Positions 43,858-52,673 of a DNA stretch of 64,000 nt are shown piece by piece. The DNA is from NORP23 sp050302475 (GTDB lineage Bacteria > Pseudomonadota > Alphaproteobacteria > Rhodobacterales > Rhodobacteraceae). The notes beneath the pieces are model-generated. The model was not told the origin of the DNA. It saw only the letters and a program-made list of their open reading frames with translations, and made no database searches. Every line of letters begins with the position of its first letter. The first letter of the stretch is position 1. The stretch is taken from contig JBNLBF010000011.1 of NCBI GenBank assembly GCA_050302475.1, positions 25,313 through 89,312 of the forward strand, written 5' to 3'. The translations under genes were made by a program, and so were the position numbers.

Positions 43858-45062
43858 GGGGAAGTCGCCTCAGCTTTTGCGGCGGTGGCCCGTTCATCCA
43901 ACATCTCGATGCGTTCATCGCGCGCCGAGCGCAAGACCATGTAGCCAAGCACAGCTGACAGGATGGATCCGACCAGAACGCCCAGTCTTACTCCTGCAGC
44001 CAATTCCGGACGGTCGAAACTCAGTCCGCCGATGAACAGCGACATGGTGAAGCCGATCCCGGCCAGACAGGAGAGGCCGTAGATATGTTTCCACGTGATC
44101 TCCTGCGGCAACCTCGCAATGCCCAGTTTGACGGTTGCGTAGGTGAAGCCGAACACGCCCACCTGCTTGCCGATAAACAGCCCTGCCGCAATACCCAGCG
44201 GAACGGGTTCGAACAGGGCGCTGAATGACATGCCCTTCAGCGACACGCCCGCATTGGCAAAGGCAAAAATCGGCAGGATCATGAAATTGACGTAAGGCGT
44301 CAGCGCGTGTTCCAGCGAATGGAGCGGCGAGCGGCCATATTTGTCTTTTAGCGGGATGAACATGGCCGTGGTTACCCCGGCGATGGTCGCATGTACCCCT
44401 GATTTCAGGTCAAGGAACCACAAGATCGTGCCAAGCAGAATGAGCGGCGCCATTCGATGTGCGCCCTTCAGGTTTAGCCATAGCAAGCCAGCCAGCGGCA
44501 GGAGACTCCACAACAGGTAATCAGCCTTCAGGTTTTCGGTGTAGAATAAGGCGATGATGATGATTGCCCCCATATCATCAAGGATCGCCAAGGTCAGGAG
44601 GAACAGTTTCAGCCCGGGATGCACGCGCGGCCCCAGCAGCGCCAGCACGCCGAGCGCAAAGGCGATGTCGGTGGCCGCAGGAATTGCCCAGCCCGCCAAC
44701 AGATCCGGGTTTTCCCAGTTTATTGCCGCATAAATCAATGCCGGCACCAGCATACCGCCTACGGCAGCCAGCCCCGGCAAGATCACGTTGCTGGGTTGGC
44801 GAAGTTTACCTTCCAGAATTTCGCGCTTCAGTTCCAGACCGACGAGGAAGAAGAAGACCGCCATCAACCCGTCATTGATCCACAAGATCAGGGGTTTTTC
44901 GACACCCTCACCATTTAATGTGATACGCAGGTAGGCATTCAGCGTCTCGTCATACCAGCCCGACAGGGGGGAGTTATAGATAATCAGCGCAGCAATTGCC
45001 GCCAGCATCAACAAAACGCCGCCTGCTGCTTCGTGTTTGAAAAACGCCCTTAGAAAGCTCAC
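43854..45062 (-). CDS. nhaA: Na+/H+ antiporter NhaA
   Basis: A 402-residue inner-membrane antiporter with about 12 helices. The paired aspartates of the ion site are in LTLAILDDMGAIIII, and the N-terminal FFKHEAAGGVLLMLAAI is the family start. GTG 45062 has GAGGTGA. It extrudes sodium in exchange for protons, in keeping with a saline habitat. It is divergent from prpE across 159 bases. Confidence 0.94.
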   Translation of the reverse strand: MSFLRAFFKHEAAGGVLLMLAAIAALIIYNSPLSGWYDETLNAYLRITLNGEGVEKPLILWINDGLMAVFFFLVGLELKREILEGKLRQPSNVILPGLAAVGGMLVPALIYAAINWENPDLLAGWAIPAATDIAFALGVLALLGPRVHPGLKLFLLTLAILDDMGAIIIIALFYTENLKADYLLWSLLPLAGLLWLNLKGAHRMAPLILLGTILWFLDLKSGVHATIAGVTTAMFIPLKDKYGRSPLHSLEHALTPYVNFMILPIFAFANAGVSLKGMSFSALFEPVPLGIAAGLFIGKQVGVFGFTYATVKLGIARLPQEITWKHIYGLSCLAGIGFTMSLFIGGLSFDRPELAAGVRLGVLVGSILSAVLGYMVLRSARDERIEMLDERATAAKAEATSP

Positions 45063-45221
45063 CTGTCACCTCGTCTAGTTTGATCTTTTACGCGTTTGAT
45101 TAGCTATTGGATCATATAGGTCTGGTTGCGACAAATTGAAGGCTTCAAAAAGCCTTAACACGAAGGTAGCGAGAGGGTAAAGCACGCGCTAAACTTGTGA
45201 AAATGACTCAGGGAGGAGATC

Positions 45222-47117
45222 ATGAGTTACAAGACCACCTACGACGCCTGGAAATCAGACCCGGAAGGGTTCTGGATGGAGGCTGCCGAGGCCATTAGCT
45301 GGGACAAGAAACCCTCCAGGGCGCTGGATGACAGCAATGCTCCGCTGTATGAATGGTTTGCGGACGGTATGGTCAACACCTGCTACAACGCGGTGGACCG
45401 CCATGTTGAGGCGGGGCGCGGAGATCAGACCGCGATCATCTATGACAGCCCGGTCACCCACACCAAGCGCGAGATCAGCTATTTCGAATTGCGTAACCGT
45501 GTCGCAAGTTTAGCCGGTGCGTTACGCGCCAAAGGGGTGGAGAAGGGCGACACCGTTATCATCTACATGCCCATGGTGCCCGAAGCGCTGGAAGCTATGC
45601 TCGCCTGTGCCCGGATCGGGGCAATTCATTCGGTGGTTTTCGGCGGGTTTGCTGCAAACGAACTTGCGGTACGGATCGACGATGCCAAACCCAAATGTAT
45701 TATCGCCGCCTCCTGTGGGATCGAGCCGGGGCGTATCGTACATTACAAACCACTTCTGGACGGCGCGTTGGATGCCGCCAGCCATCAACCCGATTTCTGC
45801 GTGATTTTCCAGCGCGAACAAGAAGTTGCCCATCTGGAAGAGGGACGCGATTATAACTGGCACGGTTTCCAATATGGCGTTGAACCGGCGGACTGTGTGC
45901 CGGTCGAAGGGAACCATCCGGCCTATATTCTTTACACATCCGGCACCACCGGCCAGCCAAAGGGCGTAATCCGCCACACGGCGGGACAATTGGTGGCGCT
46001 GAACTGGACCATGAAGGCGATCTACAATGTGGATCCTGGCGAGGTCTTCTGGGCAGCATCGGACGTCGGCTGGGTCGTTGGTCACAGCTATATCTGTTAT
46101 GCCCCCCTGATCGCGGGCAATACGACCATTGTTTTTGAAGGTAAACCGATTGGCACACCGGATGCTGGCACCTTCTGGCGCGTGATTTCCGAACATAACG
46201 TCAAGTCCTTCTTTACCGCCCCGACCGCTTTCCGCGCCGTTAAGCGGGAGGACCCAACGGGTGAGTTCGTCAAGAAATATGACCTGAGCGGTTTGCGTGC
46301 CGTTTATCTGGCAGGTGAACGCGCCGATCCGGATACGATCACCTGGGCGCAGGACAAGCTGGGCGTTCCGGTTGTGGATCACTGGTGGCAAACCGAAACC
46401 GGCTGGGCGATTGCCGCGAACCCGTTGGGGATCGAAAAACTGCCGATCAAGCTCGGGTCTCCGTCGGTTCCCATGCCGGGATATGATGTGCAGGTGCTGG
46501 ACGAAGGCGGGCATCCAGTGCCGCCCGGAACTTTGGGGGCGATTGCCATCAAGCTGCCCTTGCCGCCGGGCACATTGCCAACGCTCTGGAATGCCGAAGA
46601 CCGGTTCAAGAAAAGCTATCTGGAACATTTTCCCGGGTATTACGAAACCGGTGATGCGGGTATGATTGACGAGGATGGATACCTCTACATCATGGCGCGC
46701 ACTGATGACGTGATCAACGTCGCCGGGCACCGCCTCTCAACCGGTGGAATGGAGGAGGTTCTGGCCTCTCATCCCGATGTGGCGGAATGTGCGGTCATTG
46801 GCGTGGCTGATCAATTGAAAGGGCAGTTGCCGATGGGGTTCCTGTGCCTCAATAGCGGCGTGGATCGCGACGCGGCGGACATCGTTAAGGAATGTGTACA
46901 GCTCGTGCGTGACAAAATTGGTCCGGTGGCGGCGTTTAAGCTGGCGACAGTTGTCGATCGACTGCCGAAAACCCGTTCAGGAAAAATCCTTCGTGGGACG
47001 ATGGCGGCAATTGCTGACGGCAGGGACTGGAAAATGCCGGCGACGATTGATGACCCGGTTATCCTTGATGAGATCGGATTGGCATTGAAACAACTTGGAT
47101 ACCCAACTCAAGGTTGA
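45222..47117 (+). CDS. prpE: Propionate-CoA ligase
   Basis: A 631-residue acyl-CoA synthetase. N-terminal YDAWKSDPEGFWMEAAEAISW and the overall length match PrpE. The AMP/ATP loop YTSGTTGQPKGV (about 233-244), VDHWWQTETG and the C-terminal catalytic lysine region KTRSGKILRG are present. It activates propionate to propionyl-CoA, the PccAB substrate. GGGAGGAG precedes the ATG. Acetyl-CoA synthetase is a related alternative, but context favours PrpE. Confidence 0.93.
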   Translation: MSYKTTYDAWKSDPEGFWMEAAEAISWDKKPSRALDDSNAPLYEWFADGMVNTCYNAVDRHVEAGRGDQTAIIYDSPVTHTKREISYFELRNRVASLAGALRAKGVEKGDTVIIYMPMVPEALEAMLACARIGAIHSVVFGGFAANELAVRIDDAKPKCIIAASCGIEPGRIVHYKPLLDGALDAASHQPDFCVIFQREQEVAHLEEGRDYNWHGFQYGVEPADCVPVEGNHPAYILYTSGTTGQPKGVIRHTAGQLVALNWTMKAIYNVDPGEVFWAASDVGWVVGHSYICYAPLIAGNTTIVFEGKPIGTPDAGTFWRVISEHNVKSFFTAPTAFRAVKREDPTGEFVKKYDLSGLRAVYLAGERADPDTITWAQDKLGVPVVDHWWQTETGWAIAANPLGIEKLPIKLGSPSVPMPGYDVQVLDEGGHPVPPGTLGAIAIKLPLPPGTLPTLWNAEDRFKKSYLEHFPGYYETGDAGMIDEDGYLYIMARTDDVINVAGHRLSTGGMEEVLASHPDVAECAVIGVADQLKGQLPMGFLCLNSGVDRDAADIVKECVQLVRDKIGPVAAFKLATVVDRLPKTRSGKILRGTMAAIADGRDWKMPATIDDPVILDEIGLALKQLGYPTQG

Positions 47118-47416
47118 CTATTGTCCAAATGATCAAAAAATTAAAGCGGTTGCATGAGCTTATGGGCCGCTGGTGAATCGGACTAATTACGTTGCTTAAC
47201 AAGTTGTTAAGCACATAATTTAAGCTTTTTTCCTGAAATGCGGCTATGAATCGCAAATCGGGTAGGCTTGATTGCATATTGCAACGAATAATTTTCTGAA
47301 AATTGCCTACTATTAACTTTTTATCATTTTTTCCCGTAGTATCCATGATATGCAATATTTCCAAAATCAGCGGGACAGTTGCAATTGTTAGAGTGTCGTT
47401 AGTCACGGGGTGTGCT
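47118..47416. promoter_or_regulatory. A+T-rich intergenic region with three palindromes
   Basis: A 299-base gap upstream of the signalling locus. It holds GCTTAACAA-G-TTGTTAAGC (47194-47212), TTGCA-TAT-TGCAA (47272-47284) and AATTTTC-T-GAAAATT (47290-47304). The first could be an operator or part of a weak terminator for prpE (TTTTTT follows 14 bases later). The others may be regulator sites for the downstream operon. No gene or clear promoter seen. Confidence 0.5.
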
Positions 47417-47923
47417 ATGAATAATTTTCAGAAACTGATGCTTGTGGTGGTCAGTTATGTCGGTCTTTTCATCGGAATTACAGCAAACGCGCAGGATTAT
47501 GATGATGAAAGAACTCTGCTGACCGTAATCTCGGATGGCGCTGAACCATTTGAATTCACCGAAGCAGATATCATGGCCATCGATCAGACGGTCGTTCGCA
47601 CAGAAAATGAATTTGTCGACGGGATGGTCGCCTTCGAGGGACCGTTGGCACGAGATGTTCTGGAAGCCGTTGATCCGAATTTCGCGGAAACCGTAGAGAT
47701 TGTGAAACTGATCGCGGTGAATGAATATGCAGTTGAAATTCCGGTGACGGATTTCCTGGAATATGATGTTTTGTTTGCGCTGAGCGCGGATGGGCAAAAA
47801 TTTTCTCTGCGGGACAAAGGGCCGATCTGGGTAATCTACCCGATGTCCGACAATCCCGTTCTGGTCGATCGGATCTATAATGACAGATTGATCTGGCAAT
47901 TAACCACAGTTGAAATGCGGTGA
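47417..47923 (+). CDS. Periplasmic sulfite-oxidase-fold (molybdopterin-binding-like) sensor candidate
   Basis: A 168-residue exported protein with a signal or anchor (about 5-25, ending ANA). The body (VISDGAEPFEFTEADIMAID, then LARDVLEAV, and FALSADGQKFSLRDKGPIWVIYP) fits the small oxidoreductase molybdopterin-binding fold group. It contains no cysteine, so it cannot ligate molybdenum as sulfite oxidase does. It overlaps the kinase-like gene by GTGA, suggesting that it is that protein's periplasmic partner or ligand-binding subunit. Family placement is moderate. Confidence 0.7.
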   Translation: MNNFQKLMLVVVSYVGLFIGITANAQDYDDERTLLTVISDGAEPFEFTEADIMAIDQTVVRTENEFVDGMVAFEGPLARDVLEAVDPNFAETVEIVKLIAVNEYAVEIPVTDFLEYDVLFALSADGQKFSLRDKGPIWVIYPMSDNPVLVDRIYNDRLIWQLTTVEMR

Positions 47924-49560
47924 CACGGACAACAATATCCAATCTGCTGATCGTCGCGCTGATACTCGCCATCAGCGTTTTTGCAGGTCACGGGGTATAC
48001 ACATTTCAAAAAGATGTCGCGGCGATGCGCGCCGCAAGCGTAGAAGACATCACCTGGACGACAAGCCAGTTAGAAGTCGAACTGAACAGGTTTCGCGAAA
48101 CTCTGCTGAAATTTCAGCAAGGTGACTATGGTGTTACGGTCGAAGATGTGAACACCCGGTTCGACATAATGTGGAGCCGACTGGCCCTGTTCCAGCAGGG
48201 GCGTGTAGGGGAACGTCTGGCGGAATATGACAGCGAAAGCATGATCGCGGCGCGATTGTTTAGCAAAGTCAAAGAATTGGACCGTCTGGTCGTGGAACTC
48301 CAGCCAGGGGATACGGATACTGCGCAGTTCATTATCACCGAGCTTGAATCATTCCCCCAGGAACTGAATGATTTTACACGCTTTGTAACGCTTGGCGAAG
48401 AGACGCGGGGACGAAGCATCAGGGAACAGCTTCAAGCCGGTGTTTACCGAACGGTTATCCTGAGCGGGATTGCGACCTTACTGGCGCTGGCGCTTGTGAC
48501 GCATATTTACCGTCAATCGTTGAAGTTCCGGCAACTGGCCAAAGTTAACCGCGCGTTGGCGGACAGTGCCGAGAAGGCCAGTAGGGCGAAATCGCAATTC
48601 CTGACCATGATGAGTCATGAATTGCGTACACCGATGAATGCCGTCTTGGGTATGCTGGCGCTGACCCGGGAACAGTCTCTGCAACCTTCGCAAACACGAT
48701 TGATCGAGAATTCGGAAATTGCAGCCAAACAGATGGTTGGGATGCTGACCGATATCCTCGATTTCAGCGCGCTGCAATCGGAAGACTTGCAGCTCAAATC
48801 AACGGTATTTGAGCTGTCACATCTCGTAGACGCCATGCGGCAGGAATTTGCGCCTCTGGCACAGCGTGAGAATATTGATTTTTCAGTCGAGATTGATGAC
48901 GGCAAGTCACGGCTCATCAAAGGTGATATGGGTAGATTGAAGCAGATCTTCAGCCACCTGACGCAATATATTGTTGAAACGGCCGGAACCCGCGAAACGC
49001 ATCTGGGGTTCTCTTACCAGGATAATAACCTGATCGGGAGGCTATCATTCGAGTATTCGTCAGATGGTGGGGAATGGATGCCGGACCTTATTCTGGGTGA
49101 AGAATCCCGCTCGGGTGAAAAATTTGCTTCCGATGCTTTAGGCCCGGCAATATCCCGTGGGTTGATCGAGGTGATGCACGGATCGATTCATCTGGACAAT
49201 CCTGACGGCAACCGGATTAGCGTCATCGTAAATATCCCGACAGTTCCCTTTACGCCAAAGCATCAATATGTCGCTATTTTTACGGAATCCGATGCGATGG
49301 CGGCAATCTGCCAGGCCGCGTTAAAGAGTGAGAATGTGACGGTTTTGACACCTGACAGCACTGAGTCAGCGCATATGGTCCTGATTGAGGCTGGTGGTTC
49401 ACTGGAAGTCGAAAGCCTTAAAATTGCAAAAGAAAAACACCCGGGCGCTTTCCTGATTTCACTGGGAAACTCGACTTTTGCTGACAAATATGATGTGACT
49501 TTCGAGTTGCCCTTAGATTTTCGGGGCGTTCGCGAGATTTTATTGAAGCGTATTGCTTGA
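47920..49560 (+). CDS. Membrane histidine-kinase-like protein with degenerate ATPase domain
   Basis: A 546-residue protein from GTG 47920. TM1 is about 8-26, a periplasmic helical sensor spans about 27-172, TM2 about 176-194, and a HisKA domain has His233 in MSHELRTPMNAVLGM. The following region is ATPase-like, but the N-box reads QIFSHLTQYIVE without the Asn and no DxG or GxGxG loops are visible. The C-terminal 100 residues look receiver-like, yet lack the phospho-Asp (VLIEAGG) and the lysine. Probably a pseudokinase that accepts or relays signal to the next, intact kinase. Confidence 0.75.
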   Translation: MTRTTISNLLIVALILAISVFAGHGVYTFQKDVAAMRAASVEDITWTTSQLEVELNRFRETLLKFQQGDYGVTVEDVNTRFDIMWSRLALFQQGRVGERLAEYDSESMIAARLFSKVKELDRLVVELQPGDTDTAQFIITELESFPQELNDFTRFVTLGEETRGRSIREQLQAGVYRTVILSGIATLLALALVTHIYRQSLKFRQLAKVNRALADSAEKASRAKSQFLTMMSHELRTPMNAVLGMLALTREQSLQPSQTRLIENSEIAAKQMVGMLTDILDFSALQSEDLQLKSTVFELSHLVDAMRQEFAPLAQRENIDFSVEIDDGKSRLIKGDMGRLKQIFSHLTQYIVETAGTRETHLGFSYQDNNLIGRLSFEYSSDGGEWMPDLILGEESRSGEKFASDALGPAISRGLIEVMHGSIHLDNPDGNRISVIVNIPTVPFTPKHQYVAIFTESDAMAAICQAALKSENVTVLTPDSTESAHMVLIEAGGSLEVESLKIAKEKHPGAFLISLGNSTFADKYDVTFELPLDFRGVREILLKRIA

Positions 49561-49662
49561 TAGGAGTGGCACAGATTTACATATATTAAAGTGTATGTTG
49601 CGCGATACCACAACTGTGGGTAGAAATATTTTCAGAAACCAATTTTGGTCGGGTATATCAGT

Positions 49663-51198
49663 ATGAACGAATTCGTCCTTTCGGATATTCGAGAAAACGA
49701 AAAAGACGTAAATAGCGGTTTTGCGCTTTTATCCCACGATTTGCGGTCGTCGCTCGCGGGGGTGCTGGGCAGTCTCAGTCTGGTTGATATGACGGAATTG
49801 TCTGATAACAACCGGGGCCAAATTTTGCGGGCGCGCGCGTCAGCAAAGATGTTGCAGGAAATGCTCGATCTGGCCTTCGACATCTCTTCCGATCGCAAAA
49901 ATGGGCTCCAAGGTCGCAACGCGGTTGATGTTCGCGCTGAACTGGATCTGGTTGCTGATATCTGGAGCGTTCAGGCAAAGGCCCGCAGTCGCGTCTTTAC
50001 ACTGGATGTCGAAGAGGGAATAGGCTTCCTGAAATCCGATGACCGCGTGAGCTTTCACAGAGTCATCAACAATATCATAGGGAATGCCAACAAATATTCC
50101 GACAAAGGAACCATCGCAGTCCACGCAAGGCGCGATGACGATATGGTCGAAATAACGATATATGACGACGGACCGGGGTTTAGCAAAGAAGCGCTGGATA
50201 CGCTGTTTCAGTTCGGCGGACGACCAGAAAATTCCGCGAAACCGGGAACAGGCCTTGGACTTTACATTGCAAAGACACTCGTGAAGTCGATGCATGGCAG
50301 CATTTCCGTGGAAAACCTGCCAGAGCAAGGAGCAAAGGTTACCGTTCGCCTGCCACGATGGGACCAAAACGGCGCACAAGCATCGGCTGAAGACCTGACG
50401 ACATCCGAAACCAAGGTCAGCGATCTTCCGGATCTCAGTAATCTTCATATCCTGCTGGCAGAAGATAATTTGACCAATCAGCTTGTCATCACGCAGATGT
50501 TGCAAACGATGAATGCCCAATTCACTGTCGCTTCCGATGGATTGGAGGCGCTTCGTGAATTGCAGAACGGGCAATTTGACATTGTTCTGCTGGATATCGA
50601 AATGCCGCGAAAGTCCGGTTTGGAAGTGCTGACAGAGGTCAGAGCAACAGGTTCGAATTATCCTGACATTCCAATCGTCGCGCTGACCGCATATGTGATG
50701 CGGGACCATCGTGATCGGATCATGGCGGCCGGGGCGAATGGGATCATTCCCAAACCTATCGACGGTATTGGCAATTTCGGTAGGGCGATCCTGTCCTATT
50801 TGGGGGCTGAAACAGCCCCTCAGCCAAACTTTCCACAACCCCGTGCCGTTTCCGTCTCTGAAGAGGAAATCGGGTCTATTGATCAGCAGATATATCAGGA
50901 TTTGAAACTGGCTATCGGACCGGAAGCGATGAACGATTTCCTCGGGAAGGTCACCGATGATCTGCGTAACATTCAAACCAATCTGGCAGACGGACAAGAC
51001 CGAAACGATATGAAAGCCCTGGGCGGAGGAAGTCATACGCTCATTTCGGTTTCAGGCGCAATCGGGGCAACCCATCTTCAAGCCGCTGCGCAAGAACTGA
51101 ACAAGGCTTCGAAAACAGAAGATTCGCAAATGCAGCAGGAATTGAGTAAACTTTGTATTGCGGGAATTGAAAAAATTTTAGACACTCTCAGCGTGTAG
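49663..51198 (+). CDS. Soluble hybrid histidine kinase with REC and HPt domains
   Basis: A 511-residue protein without transmembrane segments. HisKA has His25 (LLSHDLRSS). HATPase has N141 in NNIIGNANKY, DDGPGF at 168-173 and GTGLGL at 195-200. The receiver has Asp311 (LLDIEMP), and the C-terminal HPt has His458 (GGGSHTLISVSGAIGA). I prefer ATG 49663; an in-frame TTG 18 bases upstream is possible, and the Shine-Dalgarno is weak either way. It should autophosphorylate, relay internally and pass phosphate to the NtrC-type regulator. The input is probably the preceding membrane pseudokinase. Confidence 0.85.
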   Translation: MNEFVLSDIRENEKDVNSGFALLSHDLRSSLAGVLGSLSLVDMTELSDNNRGQILRARASAKMLQEMLDLAFDISSDRKNGLQGRNAVDVRAELDLVADIWSVQAKARSRVFTLDVEEGIGFLKSDDRVSFHRVINNIIGNANKYSDKGTIAVHARRDDDMVEITIYDDGPGFSKEALDTLFQFGGRPENSAKPGTGLGLYIAKTLVKSMHGSISVENLPEQGAKVTVRLPRWDQNGAQASAEDLTTSETKVSDLPDLSNLHILLAEDNLTNQLVITQMLQTMNAQFTVASDGLEALRELQNGQFDIVLLDIEMPRKSGLEVLTEVRATGSNYPDIPIVALTAYVMRDHRDRIMAAGANGIIPKPIDGIGNFGRAILSYLGAETAPQPNFPQPRAVSVSEEEIGSIDQQIYQDLKLAIGPEAMNDFLGKVTDDLRNIQTNLADGQDRNDMKALGGGSHTLISVSGAIGATHLQAAAQELNKASKTEDSQMQQELSKLCIAGIEKILDTLSV

Positions 51199-51215
51199 TA
51201 AAAAGTGTTGTATTT

Positions 51216-52616
51216 ATGAACAAGCCTATTCTCCTAGTTGAAGATACGCCGTCTCTTGCGATGGTGTATGAAACGGTCCTGAAGAAAAAGGGCTATGAAA
51301 TTGATAGTGTTGGCACAGTGGCGGATGCCCGCGATGCCTTCCAAAAAAATCAACATCAGATCGTGTTGCTTGACCTTCTGCTGCCTGATGGCAACGGGTC
51401 TGAACTGATGGAAGAATTTATCGCCCAGCAGCCGGATGTGAAGATCATCGTTATCACGGCGCATGGGTCGATCAACCGGGCTGTTGAAGCGATGCGTATG
51501 GGGTCATTTGATTTCCTTGTGAAACCGTTTGACGAACTGCGCCTGACCAATGCCGTTGAAAATGCGGTGACCGCTTTAAATCAGGGTCCGATTGTCGATC
51601 CGGACACACCAATGAAGGACGGGAAACGGTTTCACGGTTTCATTGGCGGCTCCGACAAGATGCAAGATATTTACCGGATGGTGCGGAATATCGGGCGTTC
51701 GACCGCAACCGTGTTCGTAACCGGCGAAAGCGGAACAGGAAAAGAGCTGTGTGCCGAAGCAATTCACAAGGAATCCAGTCGTGCAGAAGGGCCTTTCATT
51801 CCGTTGAATTGTGGTGCCATCCCCGCAGATTTGCTGGAATCCGAAGTATTCGGTCACCTGCAGGGATCGTTCCCGGGGGCGATTGCCGACAAAGAAGGCG
51901 CCGCCGCTGCCGCTGATGGCGGAACCCTGTTCCTCGACGAGATATGCGAGATGGATTTGTCCTTGCAGACGAAACTGCTGAGGTTCCTTCAGACATCAAC
52001 CATACAACCTGTCGGTGCGACCAAACCGCGGGTGGTTGACGTGCGGATCGTTTGTTCAACAAACCGAAATCCGATTGAAGAAGTTCGGGCCGGCCGGTTC
52101 CGCGAAGATCTGTTTTATCGCCTGCATGTGGTTCCCATTCACCTTCCGCCGCTCAGTGAGCGACCGAAAGATATCATGGAAATCGCCGACATTATGCTGG
52201 CGGAATATTCCGCCGAAGAAGGAAAATCCTTCAAAGGCTTCAGTGATGACGTGGAGCGTATTTTTACCGCCCATAGCTGGCCGGGAAATGTCCGGCAGTT
52301 GATGAATGTGATCCGTAATATTGTGGTGCTTCATAACGGAACCATGGTGAATGCGGATATGCTGCCAGCTGACATAACGCCGTCGGCGCAGAATGGGGGT
52401 TCGGAAACAACCTCGGGTCAAAACACGAGCGCCGGTGGCGGATATGGGCCGATCAATATCTCGGCATTCGTGGGAACGTCGCTGGCGCAGTTGGAACGGG
52501 AATTTATTGAAGCGACAATCGAGTTTTGTGACGGGTCAATTCCCCAGGCCGCACGGTTGCTGGATGTCTCCCCTTCGACGCTTTACCGGAAAAAGGAAAG
52601 CTGGGAAAATTCCTGA
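51216..52616 (+). CDS. NtrC-family response regulator with altered GAFTGA loop
   Basis: A 466-residue regulator. The receiver has Asp53 (LLDLLLPDG), and the AAA+ domain has Walker A GESGTGK (170-176) and Walker B LFLDE (238-242). A Fis-type HTH ends the protein (about 435-462, QAARLLDVSPSTLYRKK). The overall look is LuxO-like. The sigma54-contact loop reads GSFPGA (217-222) instead of GAFTGA, and the residues following are Ala-rich. Such a change usually weakens sigma54 activation, so it may work with sigma70 or as a repressor. It lies 17 bases after the hybrid kinase gene. Confidence 0.87.
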   Translation: MNKPILLVEDTPSLAMVYETVLKKKGYEIDSVGTVADARDAFQKNQHQIVLLDLLLPDGNGSELMEEFIAQQPDVKIIVITAHGSINRAVEAMRMGSFDFLVKPFDELRLTNAVENAVTALNQGPIVDPDTPMKDGKRFHGFIGGSDKMQDIYRMVRNIGRSTATVFVTGESGTGKELCAEAIHKESSRAEGPFIPLNCGAIPADLLESEVFGHLQGSFPGAIADKEGAAAAADGGTLFLDEICEMDLSLQTKLLRFLQTSTIQPVGATKPRVVDVRIVCSTNRNPIEEVRAGRFREDLFYRLHVVPIHLPPLSERPKDIMEIADIMLAEYSAEEGKSFKGFSDDVERIFTAHSWPGNVRQLMNVIRNIVVLHNGTMVNADMLPADITPSAQNGGSETTSGQNTSAGGGYGPINISAFVGTSLAQLEREFIEATIEFCDGSIPQAARLLDVSPSTLYRKKESWENS

Positions 52617-52643
52617 TTTCCCATCGCAGTTTTGCTGATGTAA

Positions 52644-52665
52644 CCTGAAACGAAATCGTTTCAGG
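52644..52665 (+). promoter_or_regulatory. Perfect hairpin/palindrome overlapping the cdd ribosome binding site
   Basis: CCTGAAACG (52644-52652), the loop AAAT, then CGTTTCAGG (52657-52665). The right arm runs into the AGGGGGA Shine-Dalgarno at 52663-52669, with the ATG at 52674. It could be an mRNA hairpin that limits cdd translation, a T-less terminator of the regulator gene, or an operator with two CG-bearing halves. Confidence 0.55.
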
Positions 52666-52673
52666 GGGATTCT

